DNA of 7,424 nt from Methanobrevibacter sp. GTDB lineage: Archaea > Methanobacteriota > Methanobacteria > Methanobacteriales > Methanobacteriaceae. The DNA lies in the NCBI GenBank assembly GCA_030539985.1, contig JAUNXD010000024.1, positions 1-7,424 of the forward strand, read 5' to 3'. Positions 4,802-7,424 of the stretch are shown here, in pieces. Every line of letters starts with the position of its first letter. The stretch's first letter is position 1. A model generated the notes under the pieces. It was not told the DNA's origin and searched no databases. It was given only the letters and a program-made list of their open reading frames with translations. The position numbers and the translations under genes are program-made.

Positions 4802-7424
4802 TTATAATCTTAATTCAAGCATTTCCTTTAACTCGTCATCAGTTAACTCTGTAATGAATGTTTCACTGCCTGAAATGGTTTTATCTGCAAGATTTACCTT
4901 ATCTTTTAATATCAAATCAATTTTTTCCTCCAAAGTCCCCTTGGTAATGAAGCGGTAAACCATTACATCCTTATCCTGACCTATACGATAAGCACGGTCT
5001 GTTGCCTGATTTTCCACTGCAGGATTCCACCACAAATCATAATGAATGACATTCTGAGCGCCGGTTAAGTTCAAACCTACACCCCCTGTTTTAAGTGTAG
5101 CCACCAAAATAGGATATGATTTGTCATTCTGGAAATTGTTGATGATATTCTCACGGGTTTTCCTGTCAAGTGCACCGTGCAGAAACAGCACTTCACGATT
5201 GAACATTTTTAAAAGAACTTCCTCGATTATCCTGCCCATTTCAACGTATTGGGTAAATATTATTACCTTTTCACCGGCATCCATGATATTAGCTATTAAT
5301 TCACCCAAAAGTTCCAGTTTTGCTGAATCCCTGACATCGGCATTGCCCTTTTTCAGGTATTGAACCGGATGATTACAGATTTGCTTTAGGAAAGTAATCA
5401 GTTTTAAAATATTCCCCTTACGTTTGATTCCAGTTTCTCCTTTAAGCTCACTCAATCCAGTTTCAACCAGGTTGCCATATAATTTTGATTGCTTTAATGT
5501 CAAATCGCAGTAGATATCATTGACAATCTTTTCGGGCAAATCATCAATTATATTCTTATCTGTTTTAAGACGCCTTAAAATGAATGGTTGAGTGATTGTT
5601 TTAAGATTTGCTAAAGCTCGAGAATCATGTTTTTTCACAATCGGATTATTATAATCTCTTTTAAATTGGGACAGCGTGTTCAAATAGCCCTTGTTTGTAA
5701 AGTCAAATATGGACCAGTAATCAACCAGATGATTTTCTATTGGAGTGCCTGTCAATGCACTGCGGTCATCGGCTTTGATTTTTTTAATTGCCTTTGTCTG
5801 TTTTGAATTTGGGTTTTTTATGTTTTGCGCCTCATCGATGACACATAAAAACCAGTTTCTATTTTTGAATTTTCCTTCATCCGCCCTGACCATGCCGTAG
5901 GATGTCAAAATCAAATCTGCATCAGGGTCAAATTCCCTTTCATCACCATGATAAATGCTGTAAGTCAAATCAGTGAACTTTTCTATTTCATTTGTCCAAT
6001 TTGTAATTAAGGTGGTTGGAGCTACAATCAGCACCTGTTTATCCATCAATTCATTTTCCTTTAAATGAAGTATTGTTGCAAGCACCTGTATTGTTTTACC
6101 AAGACCCATATCATCTGCAAGAATAGATCCGAAACCTGATTTGATGTTTTGAATAAGCCATGAATAACCGGTAATCTGGTATGGTCTCAGCTGGCCGTTC
6201 AATGATTTGGGCTGTTCAATAAATCCTGAAAATTCAAGCAGCTGCCTGAACTGACTTCCAACATCAAACTTCAGGTTGCGATAGCGTCCAAGAAGTGCAA
6301 TCTGGAGAAGCTCATAACTTTCGAAATTTGTGGGTAAAAAGAGTATGTCGCTTTGAAGGGATTTGAACTTAACCGAATCGGCAATGTAGAAATCATCATT
6401 GATTTTTATAATCCCCGAATCGTCAATGCTTAATTTTTGGAATTCTTCGGTAGTGACTAAGCAGTTTCCCAAATCAACCATCCAGCTGGAGCTGGATAAA
6501 TTATTCGCTGTCAGATATTCATCATTATCCAGAGTCAGTTTGATTTTAAACGTCGTATCATATATATCAAATGATTTATTGACCCTGACGTTTAAGTTTT
6601 TAAGGAGAGGCTCGACATTATTCAGATATTTCATGAACTGTTTGTTGTTCAGTCTTAATGGTTCGCTTAAAGTCCAGTAAAGCTTGAAATAATTGAACAA
6701 TTTACGGACATGACAAGTGTATCTCATCTTATCACTATCCTTATCCGTTTCAAATTCCAGAACAAATTCCCCATCAACATTTGAAACATTGATTATATAA
6801 TCATATTTGATGTTAAAAACCGACAGATTCCTTGAAATGTCGCTGACCAATGATTTTTTGCGATCAGAATCGATTAGTGATGAGTTAACCAAAAGCCGGA
6901 AAACATCCCTTTGGAAATAATCCTCCCTTTGTTCGTGCAGCATCACTGATATCAAATCATCTATAATCAGGCTTACAAAAACAATTATCTGATCAGTTTT
7001 GGATATGCATTTCCCATTTACTTTAACCAGATCATCAGTATCCATGTTTGGAGGAATTTCGGGAATCCAACGAGTATAAACATGATTATCGTCAAGCCTA
7101 AACATTTCCGGAATGATTTGACGATTTTTAATCAAATCAAAGGCATAATCCAAAACAGGATTGTCGGATGATTTCACAGCAGATACAAAATCGCCACTGT
7201 TTTTAAAAGAATTGTTTGTTATTTGATAATATGAATTTAAATCCAATGGCAATTTCAAATCAGTTTTATCTTTAAAATCATAATTGTCAATTAAATCCTT
7301 TAAATCCAACGTTATATTTTTGATATAATCCTTCAGGTATGCATCCAGAAGAAAGCTTAAATCAGCATCATATGAATTGTTGAAAATTTCCTCAAATTTT
7401 TTTGGTGGAAATGAATCAATATTA
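4802..7424 (-). CDS. SNF2-family helicase/ATPase, N-terminus beyond the window
   Basis: A DNA-dependent ATPase of the SNF2/HepA (superfamily 2) type, expected to translocate on DNA and remodel protein-DNA complexes. It is not expected to unwind DNA conventionally. The frame is open to the right edge: 38 codons precede the TTG at 7309 without a stop and read as protein (FEEIFNNSYDADLSFLLDAY), so that TTG is internal. Counting from it, residues about 225-345 resemble the SNF2-associated DUF3670 domain (LTANNLSSSSWMVDLG, TTEEFQKL). Then come GQLRPYQITGYSWL (372-385), Walker A DDMGLGKT (399-406), motif II DEAQ (492-495), LTGTPIEN (519-526), FILRRLK (576-582), IIFTQY (683-688), ATLKTGGVGLNL (737-748) and motif VI DRAYRIGQ (771-778). 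All core motifs are intact. The C-terminal TELTDDELKEMLEL is typical of this group. Its cellular role is not known from the sequence. Confidence 0.9.
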   Translation of the reverse strand, partial: NIDSFPPKKFEEIFNNSYDADLSFLLDAYLKDYIKNITLDLKDLIDNYDFKDKTDLKLPLDLNSYYQITNNSFKNSGDFVSAVKSSDNPVLDYAFDLIKNRQIIPEMFRLDDNHVYTRWIPEIPPNMDTDDLVKVNGKCISKTDQIIVFVSLIIDDLISVMLHEQREDYFQRDVFRLLVNSSLIDSDRKKSLVSDISRNLSVFNIKYDYIINVSNVDGEFVLEFETDKDSDKMRYTCHVRKLFNYFKLYWTLSEPLRLNNKQFMKYLNNVEPLLKNLNVRVNKSFDIYDTTFKIKLTLDNDEYLTANNLSSSSWMVDLGNCLVTTEEFQKLSIDDSGIIKINDDFYIADSVKFKSLQSDILFLPTNFESYELLQIALLGRYRNLKFDVGSQFRQLLEFSGFIEQPKSLNGQLRPYQITGYSWLIQNIKSGFGSILADDMGLGKTIQVLATILHLKENELMDKQVLIVAPTTLITNWTNEIEKFTDLTYSIYHGDEREFDPDADLILTSYGMVRADEGKFKNRNWFLCVIDEAQNIKNPNSKQTKAIKKIKADDRSALTGTPIENHLVDYWSIFDFTNKGYLNTLSQFKRDYNNPIVKKHDSRALANLKTITQPFILRRLKTDKNIIDDLPEKIVNDIYCDLTLKQSKLYGNLVETGLSELKGETGIKRKGNILKLITFLKQICNHPVQYLKKGNADVRDSAKLELLGELIANIMDAGEKVIIFTQYVEMGRIIEEVLLKMFNREVLFLHGALDRKTRENIINNFQNDKSYPILVATLKTGGVGLNLTGAQNVIHYDLWWNPAVENQATDRAYRIGQDKDVMVYRFITKGTLEEKIDLILKDKVNLADKTISGSETFITELTDDELKEMLELRL

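Noticed and set aside
4731..6680. Plus-strand open frames at 4731-4958, 5121-5363 and 6399-6680
   Set aside because: All but the first part of 4731-4958 run antisense to the helicase coding sequence, with no start signals or family resemblance.
2091..7424. Antiviral defence island built from the SNF2 helicase and the SseB/pRiA4b genes
   Set aside because: The helicase is separated from the pair by an adhesin locus and a strong terminator, and no nuclease, methyltransferase or other defence partner is present; proximity alone is not enough.

Overview
The window looks like chromosomal DNA from a host-associated methanogenic archaeon, most likely Methanobrevibacter or a close relative in the Methanobacteriales. 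The grounds are the strong AT bias, archaeal Shine-Dalgarno and TATA-like sequences, poly-T terminators, and two secreted adhesin-like proteins ending in the Lys-rich Ig-like domain (KKSAKKLxLQATLKQGNTP, KKITFKFNGKKYTAKTN) that I associate with adhesin-like proteins of gut and rumen methanogens. The assignment rests on recognition, not on a database search.

All genes lie on the minus strand, so gene order runs from right to left. From 7424 to 4802 is a SNF2-family helicase. Its reading frame stays open to the window edge, so its N-terminus is missing here. A 215-base spacer holds a small AT hairpin and a TATA-like box. From 4586 to 3660 is a secreted Ig-like adhesin frame broken by one in-frame TAG (4419-4421) after 55 codons; a strong terminator follows. 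From 3555 (or 3573) to 2599 is a cytosolic protein joining an SseB-like N-terminal domain to a pRiA4b ORF-3 (MM3350-like) domain. It overlaps by 14 bases a second, stand-alone pRiA4b ORF-3 protein (2612-2091). After 53 bases with no visible terminator comes a large secreted beta-helix adhesin (2037-151), then another strong terminator. The last 115 bases hold no gene, only a nested inverted repeat.

The two adhesin loci share their ends: the same TTG start, Shine-Dalgarno region and signal-peptide beginning (MRFK), and the same C-terminal domain (75 of 89 residues identical) running into a stop-overlapping terminator hairpin. Their middles are unrelated: Cys-rich beta-helix repeats in one, an Ig-like module plus Ser/Thr/Asn linker in the other. 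This looks like a modular surface-protein family with exchangeable cores. The paired SseB/pRiA4b genes lie between the two copies.

I see no CRISPR array, transposase, integrase, tRNA or rRNA. I found no convincing complete new system. The least explained parts are the translationally coupled SseB/pRiA4b pair, the amber-interrupted adhesin, and the cysteine ladder of the beta-helix adhesin.
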